From Bolinopsis microptera (lineage: Eukaryota; Ctenophora; Tentaculata; Lobata; Bolinopsidae): a DNA stretch of 60,000 nt. Location: the NCBI RefSeq assembly GCF_026151205.1, contig NC_087079.1:6422169-6482168 (forward strand), in the 5' to 3' direction. Numbering within the stretch: position 1 is the first letter of the stretch; every line of letters begins with the position of its first letter. The notes below the pieces were generated by a model. It was not told the origin of the DNA. It saw only the letters and a program-made list of their open reading frames with translations, and did no database searches. A program made the position numbers and the translations under genes. This document shows positions 24,142 to 37,301 of the stretch, piece by piece.

Positions 24142-27100
24142 AAAATTTAAATTTTATTGCCATATTACAATACACTATAATTATATCCTGTCATCACTCC
24201 TGGAGTAATATATGTTTATTGCACTAAACATTTTTAGTGCGGTGCTGCGGGCGTAAGTTACAGAAAGCAATTAAAAATAAATTCCCTTTACATATTTCTG
24301 ATCAGATCAATTTCGGTTATATATTGACTGTCATGTTGATGCTATTTAATTGATAAAGTTTATTCTGTATTTAAACATTAAAGATGATGTACAATGTAGA
24401 GGTTTTAATATGACGTAGAATTATAGCTAGATCGATATGGCTTTTTTATTTCTTAGTAAAGCATCTTGGGCTATACTGGTTCTAACTGTTGCTCCTAATC
24501 TGATAATTCTAATGACAGTGACTGCTCCCTATTAACCAACCGACCAACATTTTCGGTCGAACCCTAAAATTACTAATACCAAATTTAAACCCCACATATG
24601 TGTGTATAGTCTCCAAATCTTCTCTTATCTCTGCTCTCGGACTTTGTTCTTCTGAATAGAACTGTTTGTATACTTTAACAAATAGTGATTTTAACTTTGA
24701 GATAAACTGCTATATTATTATATTTTTGTACCAATGTTCACCTAACTTAACGTCTCTCACTGACACCATCACCCGGCAACCAATTTTAAAGTAAAATTTA
24801 TTAGGAAAGAAAAATTTTTTAGGAAAGAAAAATTTTTATTTACCACAAAACAATCAATACATAATGTTATATTCATAAATAAATTCAAATTTCAATTTCA
24901 AACACATATACAGTACGCCGCACACACAGCCACAATTTTCAATTGTTCAGAAATTCGTAGGTCAGCTGTAGGCGCCGCGCACAGGATCTATTTAATTGTT
25001 ATCTTACAATTACATGTCGCATTTCTTAATTACTAGAGCCAAAATTTCAGAAGCAAAATAATTTAAAACATATTTCTGTCGTTCACGCAGTACAGGCCGT
25101 GAGCACTGCGATCTAATTAATAGATCGAATAATAATAATGGAGAAATTCCAAAAACCGCGCGCTCGTTATTTGTGATTAAATTGAGTGCGCGCCTCTGTG
25201 AACAGCAGTACCGCTCAAGCATGAAGTACTAAGCGGTACGCAGTTCTGCGTGAGGCGTAGACATTTGTAGCACACGTTTCATTCAACTAATCAATTATGT
25301 GACATGTAATTATATTAAAGCAAAAAGAATATTAATTTTAGTAATAATTGACGTAAACATATGTGTTTAAATGACATTTATAATCTAGCGAGTTACCAAT
25401 AATATAATACTATTTGTTTGTATTATTGATTATATATGTGTTTACACTAGCCTATATTATGATGGAGATATACATTATATAATTGCTCCAATATTCAACA
25501 CTGCTAAACAACAAATACCTACTCGCCCATCGATGAAGCATGAAGCAGTCGCCAAAACAAAGCTCAAAGTTAATATACCTTCGTACTTCGTTTTGGAAAC
25601 TGTAGAATGCCAGTAAATAATTAGTGTTTCAATCGTGTACTCGCCACTCGAGGCCGAGACAAACGGCACCGGCTCCGCCCCGCAACCATGAAGTAATGTA
25701 AGCAGTAAGGCGGGGCGGTGGTGTGCGCCGTTTATACTATACGGCCCACAGCACGAGACATTTTGAGCTCCAAGACTTAAGACTATAAAAGTCCCGAGTT
25801 AAACGTAGCGACTTACCATCGTCAGCCGTCAAAAATTTAGAATTTGTATTTTATAAACTCTACATCTGATATCAGTATAACATGTAATTTAGTTTGTTAT
25901 TGGCTAAATTTTTAACTCGATTAAGCGATGCAGGCGAATGAACTAGGCTCCTCCTCCGTTAAAAACACAATGAGAGGGGATTGTGGAAGAACACGAACAC
26001 TATTCGTTATAACTCGTACCCCGGGTACCCCCTAGAACTATGTCCCATCAGAGAGAGCCCATCACCCGTCAGATCGAAAACAGTGTTTTAATTTTGATAT
26101 ATGCTGTACCAATTACAATAAATGGTAAGTCAAGGCTGACGTTGGTAGCAAAATATAAAGTGACACGTTACAACAAAATAACCACTACACATTGTAGCGC
26201 GATGCGTTACTGTGCCGCGCCGCGCACTTAATAAGGCTTCTCACACCTGGCTAGATCGGCGAGATGCGCTACTGTGCCGCGCCGAGCTGCCATGAATTGA
26301 CATCGTCAATTAACACTACACACTACACACTATAACTATTGTACACAGTACACAGTATAACTAAAATATAAAATATAAACAAGTTACAAGAGACAAAAGA
26401 GTTTACAGAAGAGGTTTACATCGGCTCAGCACCGCCAGGACATTGGCTATACACGTGGGTCAATTAGTTTGATTTGGTATGGTTCGACCGGGAAAGTGGT
26501 CGAAATTAGTGCTCTTAATGAGTCGTCACTGTCGTCTGAATATTAGAGCGGGAACTTCCCAAGTTTCGGCCGACAACGTGCGCGCACAGCATCGGCGCGC
26601 AATGCTATGCGCGCGCGTTTCAATATTGCTGAGTCATTCGGCGGTTGCGCTCAGCGTAACTTGGAAATGAGTTGTATGTTGTTTACCTAAATTCAAGCAT
26701 GGTAATCATAGATAAGCTAATCAGGGCACGTGTTTATGAAAATTGTACGTGTCCTTCCACAATCCCTTCTGTTGGGTCACACGTTATTGGGAACTGAGAT
26801 CGTTATCGTGTAACTAGAAGCAGTATATGCAAAGTAACTTTGGTGATAGGTGATAGGCAATATGAAATTATAACACATCTTACTTTAACTTTATCCCGTC
26901 ACCCATGGACTTATTAATTAACGGCTGGTGGTGGTGTCATCGTTCGTCGTACTCAAAACGTTTAGCGGTTGCGAATGCCGGCCCATCGAGGAAAATCTTT
27001 TTACTTTGTATTTTAACCATTATAAAGTATGATTAGTTGGATATAGTACTGAGTTCAAACAGTCCCCTAAACGAAAAAGCAAACATTTGATTTTTGTTTC

Positions 27101-29348
27101 GGCGACTGAATCGTTGATGGGACGGCAAATATTTGTTGTCGAGTAGTGTTGAATACTCATATTAACATGATTATTGTTACCTGGGGACCCCAGGCTATTA
27201 TGTTCATTAAAGATTTGGCGGAATGACAGGCTGAGCGCGGCCCAGTAAGATTATTGATTTAATTTAGGAATTGTATATAACTATCTTTGACCAAGTTTAA
27301 TTGTTAATGAGAATGCACCCCAGCACTGGGCGCGCGCGGCGGCTTTGATGTTAGCGGCTATGGGCTATAAGCTTGAAGCTAAGCAGCTGCAGAAAAAACG
27401 CCGCGCGCGTTCACAGTTCAGCGGACGGCTTTTCGTTTTTGATTTTACAAATGACAAAGCAACTTTTAATGATTATTAATGGAATTATCGGATATTTATA
27501 ATTCAATATGTATTGATTCTTCTGTGGAAAATAAAAATTGTAATTTACTAACAAGTTTATTATCGGATGTTTAATTATATTATATTAATTATGTTTACTT
27601 ATTATTATATTAATTGTGTTTACTTATTATTACATTAATTATGATACTATTATTCATTGCAACTCTAAATTTTGTTTTCGTTCAATTTTGTTTTCCTCTT
27701 GCCACAATCAGCCAGGTAAATTTATATTTGGTGGATTTTGATGAGCACGCACGCAGCACGTATCTGTTTCATTTGTATTGTGCGTCAAAATCTGTTTTCC
27801 ATATTATATTTAAAATATATATGAGATGGACAAGGTCGAAGGTTATCTATTTGAAAAATTGATATTGAGTTATTTTACTTTAATAGTCAAGGTCTGAACG
27901 TGAAAAAAGTATAGCCCAGCTTTTATATCGGTTTAGCTTAGTGTAAAGTGTTCATTTTCTATGAATTTCTTTTTGAGATGCCCAGAGAGGCATTATTTAT
28001 AATGTTATGTTATGTTATGTTATGTAGTGTTCCCGAAGGCTCAACAAATTCACTACTTTCTGGTTGAGTCGAAATGTCATTATGCCGGTAAAATTTTTTT
28101 GATTGTTGAGGGAATTTTTTGAATTCTTAAAGGGTTGATTTTATATAGGGTCATTGCTATATTATGTGTATATTGTTTGAATAATTTATATATATAATAA
28201 ATTATGCCGACAATGAGGGGTCATAATTGTTTCCATTATGTCTCCGCTACTAAAATGTTTAATGAGCCCAATCACTCATCACTTAACAGTTTAATCTTCA
28301 AAGTGAGTTGTACAATCTAGGTTGTTTTAAGTAGCTGTTGATAGTGTAAAACAGGAGTGACTTGATCGTTTTCATAACTTCGATTTACAATTTGTACCAT
28401 AATAAAACTAGCACTGCCATGGGGTTCAAAAAGGGTCATTGTAAGCCTCCAGCGTAATGGTCCTAAGTCTCTGCCCCATGCAGTGCCTGTCAGCATCAGC
28501 TAACAGAATAGCCCTAACATAACGATCAAGCCACAAATTAGTTTCTATAATGATTTAATATTGTTGAATAAAGAGATTTGAATATAATATTTGTTTTATT
28601 CTGAAAAAAAAAAAATATTTGTTTTATTCTGATTATGTGACTGTATAGAATTGTTATTATTGTCATTACCATCATGTTACTTTCTGCTGCAATAACTTGT
28701 TCCAAATGATTGAATAGTTCGCTGATTATTAGTCTCAAAGGATCACGTTTCGGTTCTAAATTATTTTAGGATTGTTGACATTTGTAAGATTGACATGTTT
28801 GATAATAATCATAATAATAATTATTTAGTAGTGTAATAAGTATTAAAACACTTTCATACTTTTGACACTACTATATTTTGATACGTTTACCGCTACTATA
28901 TAACAAATAACATAAGTCTGAAGATGGCATTGACTCCGAAAATTTGCCTACACTCCTAACTTCCTGATTCATTTGTCCTTGTCTCTTCCAACCGGATATT
29001 ATCCAACTATCAATAACTTGTTTGTACTAATCAAAAAATCTATTGTTACCTTACATTTGCACACTTACGAACATGTTCTACGATTGCACCCAATAGATAT
29101 TTGCCACTATCGCATCATGATAAGGTTCATTTTCATTGTTAAAATCTTACTGGATTTCTTTTGTTAAGCTCATTAATGTTGAATATGAAGGCATAATTGT
29201 CATTTAATTTGGGCTATTAATCAAATTAAACTTATCAGTTTGGCCCGAACTATTTATTTTGCTACAAGTAATCATCTTCTATTCTGCTCACTTCATCAGA
29301 CACTTTTCAATCATGATAACAAGAAAAATAAATCTAATCAAACTTCTA

Positions 29349-32300
29349 CATACATACATGTTACATGGTAAGGTCTCCTCCTAGTCGTTAGAGTGGCCTG
29401 CATCACACACATCGCGTTGGCGGCGTAACATATGTCTCCACTGTACTCGGTTGGTAGCCAAAGCTTCTGTTGTGTCGTTGTCGATGTTTTCAACACCTGT
29501 AAACTTAGCAGCATCTTCGAGTACGCAGGACTTCCAGTTCTTACGGGGTCTGCCCCTTGACCTCTTTCCATAATTTGGCTTCCAGTTCAACAGAAACCTC
29601 GGTAGTCTAGAGTCTGGCATTCTAACTACATGTCCATACCAACGTAGCCTGGCAGCACTGATGAAAGTCTCAACTGACTTGATGCCAGCCCTCCTAAGAA
29701 CTTCGTTGTTCGACACATGAAAGAACCATTTAATCCTAAGGATCCTTATCAAGGAGGTTTGATGGAAAACCTCGAAACGTTTCATCTGCTTTTTGGTGGT
29801 GTTCCAGACTTCAGCTCCATACAACAAGATGGTGAGGACAGCAGCCCTATAGATCCTGATCTTGGTTGGAGTCTTTATAGTTCTGCTATTCCAAATGTTC
29901 CAGAGCTGATGAAAGGCGCCATTAGCCTTCTGGATACGGACATCCAGGTCTCTGTTGATTGTCCCATCCCCACTGATAGTTGCACCCAGGTAGACAAAGT
30001 TGCTAACCTGCTCGACGGGTTCACCCTCAACCGACAGCTCAATACAATCATCCTTGATGAAAGGTCGCTGGGAGGCGCACTTTGCTTACAGCCATGCATT
30101 GGGTCTTCTTTGCATTTATTCTGAGCCCAGCGTAGGAGCTGTAATGAACTAATAGATCAGTTGACTCCTGTAGGCCTTCCCCTGAGTTGTCCATAATAGC
30201 CATGTCATCAGCATAATCGGTGTCCAGAATGACCTTTTCCTTGACCGTCTTCATCTCTTTCTGCAGCACTGCGCCTTGACTGATGATCTTGTTGGTCTCA
30301 GCCAGAAATGCAGAAAAGTTTGGGCAGAAATTAAAGACAGGAGGTGCTTGAATGTCACCCTGACCTGTGCCTGAGTTAACATCAAACCAGTCTGTCAGCT
30401 CCCCATTAACCCTCACGGCACTCATGGTACCCCCAAAAAATGACTGAAATATTCTGACATATTTTTCAGGCAGCCCATAGTGTCTCATACTGCACCAAAT
30501 AAAGTCCCTTCTGATAGAATCGAACGCTGCCTTGAAATCCACAAAATTAATGTAAAGAGGAATGTTAAACTCAAGACAGTTATGAATAATAGTTCGGAGA
30601 GAATAAATCTGATCAATACATGAGCGGTTCTGTCTAAATCCGCACTGATTCTCCCTTAGGAGACACTCCATACCAGCATGTAACCGCTTAAGAAGAATCA
30701 TCTGAAAAAGCTTAGATGCTGTAGACCTTAAGGTGATCCCTCTGTTGTTCCTGCAGACTGAAGTGTCTCCTTTCTTCCCAATAACAATGATCACACCCTT
30801 TAACCAATCTTCAGGAACAGTCTCTTCTTCCCACACTTTCTTGAATAGACACTCTAGTTGATCAACTAGAGCACTCGCACCATACTTCAGTTGCTCGTTA
30901 GTTATCCCGTCCACTCCTGGGCTTTTGTTGTTCTTAAGCTTTGTCAGAGAATAACTAATCTCGTCTCTGGTGGGTGGTCCATCCGAACAAGAGAGAGAGT
31001 TAAAGTGGGGTTGGGGTGGTACTGTATCAAGGTCGGCAAGGTCGACACTTGATAATGGAGGATTCAGAAGTTCAGTAAAGTGCTCCTTCCACCTATCCCT
31101 CTGCTGTTGGGGATCCGTGATCTTCCTACCGTCCTTGTCCCGGACACAAGATGCTTGAGGCTTCTTGTTCTTACCAGAGATCTTCTTGATCTTTGCCCAT
31201 ACCTCACGCTGCTGACCTTTGCTCGCTGCTTCCTCAAGATCAGTAGCTACTCTAACTGCCCAGTTATTGTCGTCTAGCTTGCTGCTTTTCTTGACTAACT
31301 TATTAAGTTTAGAATACTCTGACCTGTTCGCGTCTGAGTTTGGGTCTTTGCGCTTAAACTGTGCCCGCTGAATCAATAAATCCTTGGTCTTCCGTGACAG
31401 GTGTTGCTCCTTTGCCTTCCGGGGTCTTTTGCCTAGTACCTCCAGTGAGACATCAGTGACGGTCTGACTGAGATTACGCCACATATCCTCGAGGTCGACC
31501 TCACTATCCAGACTTGCAAATCGGTTTTGAAGAGCCACATTGTACTCTGTAACCGTAGTACTATCCCTCAGGCGCTCAATGGCAGGCACATTGGGCCTGT
31601 TGGCGTTGATCTTTGTCACTGACTGAAGTTTGATTTTCAGCAGTCCTAGAACCAGGTAATGATCGGAGCCGATGTCTGCCCCGCGATATACCCTAACATC
31701 ATAAAGTGACTGACGAAACCTCTTTCCAATGCAGATATGATCTATCTGATTGACGGTGAGCCCGTTGGGGGACCGCCAAGTTCCCTTGTGAATGTTCTTG
31801 TGCTCGAAGAGAGTTCCCCCGATGATAAGCTGGTTCGTCGCACAGAAATCCACAAGTCTTGTCCCGTTGTCATTTGATGAGCTATGGAGTGATTCCCCAC
31901 CGATGACCGCTTCACTTCCATATCTGCCTGATGTTACTTTTGCATTAAAATCGCCGAGCAGTAACTTGATATCGTGACGAGGTAGCCCATCAAATGTATC
32001 TGTGAGTGTCCTATAAAACTTATCTTTCTCACTCTCCTCTGCACCCTTAGTTGGAGCATAGGCCACAACAACAGAGATGTTGATTTGCTTACTATGCAGC
32101 CTAGCAGTTAAAACCCGCTCCGATGTGGGAGTGAACGATATCAGGGAGTTTCTGATTCGTTTTGAAAGACTGAGACTGACTCCCTGTCTCTTGATCCCGT
32201 CGACTCTACCGGAATGGATGAGTAGACTGCCATTGTCCAGTAGAGTGGTGCCAGATCCAGGCATGTGAGTCTCGGTGATCCCCAAAAGATCCAATCTGTA

Positions 32301-32395
32301 CTGATCAATGTTTTTACTAAGTTGGTAGAGCTGTGTAGATGAGCTGACAAGAGATAGAACGTTCCATGTTCCAAAACGTAAAAACTGTTTGCAAT
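29349..32395 (-). mobile_element. RTE-like non-LTR retrotransposon, nearly full length
   Basis: Minus-strand element of about 3.05 kb flanked by the 9-mer AAACTTCTA on both sides (29340-29348 and 32396-32404), a clear target-site duplication. From the 5' end it encodes an apurinic-type endonuclease (FGTWNVLSL, LLGITETH, LLGDFNAKV, GSDHYLVLG) and a reverse transcriptase (NNKSPGVDGITNEQLK, FVDFKAAFDSIRRD, TDYADDMAIMD). A C-terminal tail ending GAGHSND follows in another frame. The long frame (30048-32294) closes at 30048 and the tail continues in the neighbouring frame, so one small frameshift near 30081 breaks the protein. The 3' tail is a short CATG/TATG repeat. The 5' end lies right at the endonuclease start, so a small 5' truncation is possible. 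Confidence 0.92.
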
Positions 32396-32433
32396 AAACT
32401 TCTAATTAATCTTATTAATGTCGTATGTCACTT

Positions 32434-33175
32434 AAGGGGGCCGGGGGGGGGGGGGGGTCTTCATCAAAATTCTCTCGAAATTGACTTTATAGTTGTTTCT
32501 GGTAGAAGGGAGTGATATCTACCAGCTGCTTTTGGTTCCATGGAAAAATATTGTTCCTAGCCGAAATTATCGCCGGTCTAAGGTCAGCGCTTATGTGTAA
32601 TTGTATTGCGCGAGCGATTTTCAATCGCAAATTCTGAAAATCGAGTCTAAAAATCTATCTTCTCCTACATTTTTTGAGCAATTACCCTGAAACTTTCAGG
32701 ATATGTTCTAAGGACCATTTAGAAGAGATTGTTCAAGCCAAAATTTTGAGATAGGCCTTTAAAAAATTTTTATTCAATTTTGAAAATCTTGGACCTCGTT
32801 TTTTTACGATTTTTTCAGGTCCGAGATTTTCAAAAATTAATAAAAATTTTTAAAGGCCTATCTCAAAATTTTTGCTTGAACGATCTCTTCTAAATGGTCC
32901 TTAGAACATATCCTGAAAGTTTCAGGGTGATTGCTCATAAAATGTAGGAGAAGATAGATTTTTAGACTCGATTTTCAGAATTTGCGATTGAAAATTGCTC
33001 GCGCAATACAATTACACATAAGCGCTGACCTTAGACCGGCGATTATTTCGGCTAGGAACAATATTTTTCCATGGAACCAAAAGCAGCTGGTAGATATCAC
33101 TCCCTTCTACCAGAAACAACTATAAAGTCAATTTCGAGAGAATTTTGATGAAGACCCCCCCCCCCCGGCCCCCTT
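32434..33175. mobile_element. Foldback (palindromic) element, ~740 bp
   Basis: The two halves are near-perfect inverted copies around position ~32805. AAGGGGGCCGG followed by a G run and TCTTCATCAAAATTCTCTCG at the left returns as its complement at 33100-33175. Almost the whole element can form one long hairpin. The arms differ by only a few bases plus G/C-run length, implying recent origin or active correction. No open frame. It starts only ~30 bp beyond the duplicated target site of the RTE-like element. The flanks are TTAA-like on the left and TTGA on the right, so the duplication is not clear. Confidence 0.9.
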
Positions 33176-33818
33176 GACAGCATTCTATTTACATTCATTC
33201 AATGATATTCGTTGTACTTATCTTTCTTTATTCACAAGATAAGAAGGACCCAAATCAAATCCCTCGACTATGTATAGTAATATTTGAGAAAGGTTAGTTT
33301 AAAGAAAATTCTTACATTCAATCAAATCAAGTGTTGCGATTGGCAGAGCATAATACGGTTCAAATGGTCCATTGTTACCAATATTTTTGTAATATCAATG
33401 ATACTCAATTTTCTAAACACATGTTCTACATCATGCATCATCGAAAGTTTCCAGAAATTACACTTCCCAATCGATATCACATGAAATTGCAATAGACTGA
33501 GCACAGATTAATAGTACCAATGTGCTTAGATTCACCCTCAAATTAAGGACTGTATTCATTTAAAACGTTGGTGATTTTTCCATCACATCTACATTAATAT
33601 CGCCTGATCTGTAGATTAAAAAACAGTCTTCCCACAGAGTAACTAACCCATTAGCAACTTTTGTCAATGCATCCATAGTTCTATCTGCATCAGTCAGATG
33701 ATGAACAGAATATGTGGCCAAAATTCATAGAAATAAAGGAATAAGATAGTTACATTAATATGTACAACATTTCAATTAATTCCTCTCAGAGCTAGCTGCA
33801 AATGGAAAGTTGATAGAG
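33176..33818. other. Upstream region of COPS5
   Basis: No gene seen. An acceptor-like CCTCTCAG ends at 33789, 29 bases before the COPS5 start; a three-codon upstream frame begins at 33802. Confidence 0.4.
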
Positions 33819-34757
33819 ATGGCTGAGCAGTCACTCGAAACCTTTGCCGATGCCAACAACATTTTAAGTACTGGGGACTCCTATTTTCAGTTTGATGCAG
33901 AGGAGCATCAGCGAATCATTCAAAATCAGCCATGGAAGGAAGACCCTCACTATTTTAAGTCCACAAAGATATCAGCCCTTGCTCTCTTGAAGATGGTAAT
34001 GCATGCTCAATCAGGTGGGAATATTGAAATTATGGGTTTAATGGTTGGGAAAATTGATGGACATTCAATTATTGTTATGGACTCGTTTGCTCTTCCTGTT
34101 GAAGGTACAGAGACTCGAGTTAATGCTAACTTGGCTGCATACGAGTACATGGTGAACTTCCAAAGCAATGCTAAGTTAGTTGGCAGGGAGGAGAATGTTG
34201 TTGGTTGGTATCACTCACATCCTGGATATGGGTGTTGGTTATCTGGCATTGATGTCACAACTCAAATGAACAATCAACAATATCAGGACCCTTTCATTGC
34301 TATTGTCGTTGATCCCATCAGGACTATTACATCAGGTAAAGTTGACTTAGGAGCTTTCCGCACCTACCCTGAAAATTTTGAGTTTTCAGAAGGCGGCCCA
34401 AGTCGTTATCAGTCCATTCCTCTTCACAAGATTGAAGATTTTGGTGTTCACTGTAAGCAGTATTATTCATTAGAAGTAAGCTATTTCCGGTCGTCATATG
34501 ATGACAAGCTCCTCAACACTCTGTGGAAACAATATAGAATTAACACACTATCATCAAATTCTCAGTCCACAAATCAGTCATACGTTTCAAACCAGATCCA
34601 GGACTTATCCTGTAAGCTTAGCAAGTTGCAGGAGCATCAGACACATCGTGAAGAATGCAGTAAGATAGCAAAAGATGGCACTAAAACTGCTATTGAAGCT
34701 CTTGGTGGAATTATGTCGGGTATGTTCAAGGACAAGGTGTTCAATGTAAAGTCTTAA
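33819..34757 (+). CDS. COPS5: COP9 signalosome subunit 5 (CSN5/JAB1), intronless
   Basis: Zinc metalloprotease subunit of the COP9 signalosome that removes NEDD8 from cullins. About 312 residues in one exon. The MPN+/JAMM motif is complete: E70 (in [12 protein letters not shown]), H132 and H134 ([10 protein letters not shown]), S142 and D145 (SGID). The Ins-2-type segment and C-terminal helices ([23 protein letters not shown]) follow in the usual order. Length is slightly below the human protein (334), mostly at the ends. I chose the ATG at 33819 (MAEQSLETF); the open frame extends a few codons upstream without an ATG. It is the first of a run of plus-strand genes. Absence of introns is unusual for an animal CSN5; no poly-A tract or flanking duplication was seen to mark it as a retrocopy. 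A possible poly-A signal pair lies near 35197. Confidence 0.96.
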   Translation: MAEQSLETFADANNILSTGDSYFQFDAEEHQRIIQNQPWKEDPHYFKSTKISALALLKMVMHAQSGGNIEIMGLMVGKIDGHSIIVMDSFALPVEGTETRVNANLAAYEYMVNFQSNAKLVGREENVVGWYHSHPGYGCWLSGIDVTTQMNNQQYQDPFIAIVVDPIRTITSGKVDLGAFRTYPENFEFSEGGPSRYQSIPLHKIEDFGVHCKQYYSLEVSYFRSSYDDKLLNTLWKQYRINTLSSNSQSTNQSYVSNQIQDLSCKLSKLQEHQTHREECSKIAKDGTKTAIEALGGIMSGMFKDKVFNVKS

Positions 34758-35477
34758 ATTTTCAGTCTGGTTCAAATCTAGGTTTCTTGGTTAAGTTTTA
34801 TGGGTAAGTTTTAATTTCTGGGTCTACTCGGTTGTGCTTCAAATATTGCTGGTTTCTTGGTTGATCAATATTCAATTTGGGTAAAAATTAATTTTCTGGG
34901 ACTCTTTGTTGGGAATTTGATGATATGGAAATCAAAACTTGGCTCTTGTTATAAATTGATAAAGCTTGTTGTGAAATTCGAAAAATTATTGTGATTTGTA
35001 AATATATAATCGTCTTTATCTATTCAATTATTTTCTAAATGCATTATTTACTTTGTCATCTTTTCTTCTCTTGCAGTAAACCAGTTGTAAATTCGTGATT
35101 TAAAATGATGCTTTTATTTAACCATTAAAATAGCTTTGGTTAGTTTGATAATTCATGAACAATCAAGACATGATCGATAAATTACTGCCACATCGAAATA
35201 AAATAAAAAAAGATGTCTACTATCTAGTGTGCACTTAATTTATGGCAATTATTTTCATATTTATACATTTAATCTGCCACTTTCATTTACCTTGTAACCT
35301 TCAGCAATTTATCACTTATAACTATACTCCATTTAGCAAGTGACCACCTCATAGCTACTGATTAACACGACTAAAGAAACATTTTTGGAATAACAGAGAT
35401 AATCATGGCTTGTTAATTTTGTTCCGCAATGTTGATTTCAAATAGTGTATGGTTCAATTCCTCTTTGCTACAAAGCA
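34758..35477. other. COPS5-RNF10 spacer
   Basis: AT-rich, contains the presumed COPS5 3' UTR with AATAAAATAAA near 35197; nothing else recognised. Confidence 0.5.
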
Positions 35478-37301
35478 ATGAACGACAAGTTACAACTTGC
35501 TGCCAAAATGAGTCAGCCAGCGGCCAATGGCCACCATGGAGATCGAGATAACACTTCAAGCCATCCACGTGGAGGTAAAAACAGTCAAAAAGGGAACAGA
35601 GGGAAGCAAGCAGGAAATAGAAACAGAGAGAAAGGAAATACTGTCGATCCAATGGAAGGTGATGACGGAACTGCAAGGCAACCTAAAGGACACAGGAACA
35701 CAAAGAAAGGTCGGCTGATGAATGATCTAGTAAATTTCCAGTATTACAGACCTGCTCCTGCAGAATTCAACCATCAGAAGACACGCAAGGCCACTGCAGA
35801 GTATCAGAAAGAGGATTACGTCCATGTTTCCTGCCAATTTGTGGTCGGTGATGGTGATTGGAATGCTCTGACTAAAATAGACAGCGTTGTAAACTGGAGT
35901 GATGTTATTCAGGTCCGTCTGCCCTGTGAAGAATTGGCTTCTTGTCCTATCTGCTTGTTTCCTCCCGTGTGCCCCCTATCTCCGGTGTGTGGACATGTCA
36001 TGTGTTATTCCTGTGCTCTTAGGTTCTCTGACAACTGTCCTGGAGGAGATTGCCCTATCTGTCACAAACCTCTTATCGTCTCTGACTTCAGACCCTTGAA
36101 AACGTACCCAAGAGTAAGCTATAAGGTTGGAGATGAAATTGTTATGAAGCTTGTGTTCAGGGATCGTGACGGGAGGATAGTGTGTCCTGCAGCTGATGAT
36201 GATGATGTTGAGGCTAACTCCACTACGGATATTCCTGATATTTCAAATGATTGGGGTGTGAAGTTTAGCAATGTTGTCACTGCATCCCCTTCTCAAGTCT
36301 TACAGCAAGTTCTGATGACTCAAGAAGAAGAGTTGAAGTCACAGCTTGTCATGTTGGAAGACAATGATAAAGAGTGCGAACCATTCATTATCAGAGCCCT
36401 TGAAGAACTGCTGGATAAAAAAGATAAATGCTTTCAGGAAATGGAGTCTTCACTGAAAATAAGATCAAAACCAAGCTCAGAAGAAATTTGTGAGTCTTCT
36501 TGCAAGAAAGTTCACTTTTATCAATGTGCTGATGGTCAGCCCATCTTCATTCACCCATTAAACTCTAGGTGTTTGATACATGAGTATGGAAGTATTGAGG
36601 GTTCTATCCCGGAGTTAACCTGTACTATTGTTGCAATGGAGCATTACACGCAGTCTCCAGAACTGCGCTCCAGGTATCGCTACTTCTCACACCTTCCGCT
36701 GGGCTGTCCATTCATTCTGTGCGAGGTTGATGTTACACCATTCATTGGGGAGGAAACTTACCAACATTTCAAAACCGATATCGATCGCAGATCTAAGGCT
36801 AGACGAGTTAAGGAACAGAAAGAAAATGCATACACCTCAAGGCTCAGCAAGAAACTAGCTGAAAAAGAGGTAACATATCATTGCAGCGCTTATCTTCCCA
36901 GATACACTGAGGTTTCAAAACCTGCTGTGGAGCATTTTAAGACTGCTGAAAGCTATGATATGCTGGGAGGGTCTCCTTCTAGTCCTCCAACTGATGCCCC
37001 TTTGTCTTTTGCTGAAAAGCTCCGTGCAGGGGCATCTAAGTCTTCTCCATGGATGAAGTCAGTGTCCCCTGACTCTGATCGTTTGAGGATCAACTCAACT
37101 TCAAGTGATATCAGTATGGACGGTGAATCTGTTGCTCCCTCGTTCCAACACTCATTCAGAGCTTCTCTCAATGATGCTTTTGCTTCTCTAGATGTTGCTG
37201 AACCTGCTCCTTCTGTGCCTGGTCCAGCAGCTCGGGGAAAGAAGAAAAAGAAAAACAAGGGTAGAACAATTTCCCTTACTGGTGGTGCTAGAAAGTGCTG
37301 A
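35478..37301 (+). CDS. RNF10: RING finger protein 10 (E3 ubiquitin ligase), intronless
   Basis: About 607 residues in one exon. A basic low-complexity N-terminus (GGKNSQKGNRGKQAGNRN) precedes the family segment ANCQFVV-like VSCQFVVGDGD. A C3HC4 RING follows at residues ~156-195 (CPIC, CGHVMCYSC, CPICHKPL), then the FYQCADGQPIFIHPLNSRCL block, LSHLPL-like FSHLPLGCPF, a lysine/arginine-rich helix and the terminal VAPSFQHSFRASLNDAF motif, ending in a lysine-rich tail. The order matches animal RNF10, which in mammals ubiquitylates 40S proteins at stalled ribosomes. The start is most likely ATG 35478 (MNDKLQLAAKM), but ATG 35508 (MSQPAANG) is equally plausible. It lies 720 bp after COPS5 and about 1 kb before RPS5 on the same strand. 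Confidence 0.93.
   Translation: MNDKLQLAAKMSQPAANGHHGDRDNTSSHPRGGKNSQKGNRGKQAGNRNREKGNTVDPMEGDDGTARQPKGHRNTKKGRLMNDLVNFQYYRPAPAEFNHQKTRKATAEYQKEDYVHVSCQFVVGDGDWNALTKIDSVVNWSDVIQVRLPCEELASCPICLFPPVCPLSPVCGHVMCYSCALRFSDNCPGGDCPICHKPLIVSDFRPLKTYPRVSYKVGDEIVMKLVFRDRDGRIVCPAADDDDVEANSTTDIPDISNDWGVKFSNVVTASPSQVLQQVLMTQEEELKSQLVMLEDNDKECEPFIIRALEELLDKKDKCFQEMESSLKIRSKPSSEEICESSCKKVHFYQCADGQPIFIHPLNSRCLIHEYGSIEGSIPELTCTIVAMEHYTQSPELRSRYRYFSHLPLGCPFILCEVDVTPFIGEETYQHFKTDIDRRSKARRVKEQKENAYTSRLSKKLAEKEVTYHCSAYLPRYTEVSKPAVEHFKTAESYDMLGGSPSSPPTDAPLSFAEKLRAGASKSSPWMKSVSPDSDRLRINSTSSDISMDGESVAPSFQHSFRASLNDAFASLDVAEPAPSVPGPAARGKKKKKNKGRTISLTGGARKC

Larger units (their letters stand above)
21339..29339. other. 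Gene-poor 8 kb region with repeats
   Basis: No host gene could be supported; the open frames are short, AT-rich or repeat-derived. It holds a 63 bp tandem repeat (21571-21690), an inverted-repeat element (22100-22702), two copies of a ~60 bp unit with a CCAGCCGAAGGCTGG hairpin (22940-23040) and a TIR element (23858-24141). CpG-rich islands of unknown nature lie at about 25000-25260, 25670-25740, 26200-26290, 26540-26640 and 27310-27420. A TTATG pentamer run is near 28001-28025. Confidence 0.55.
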
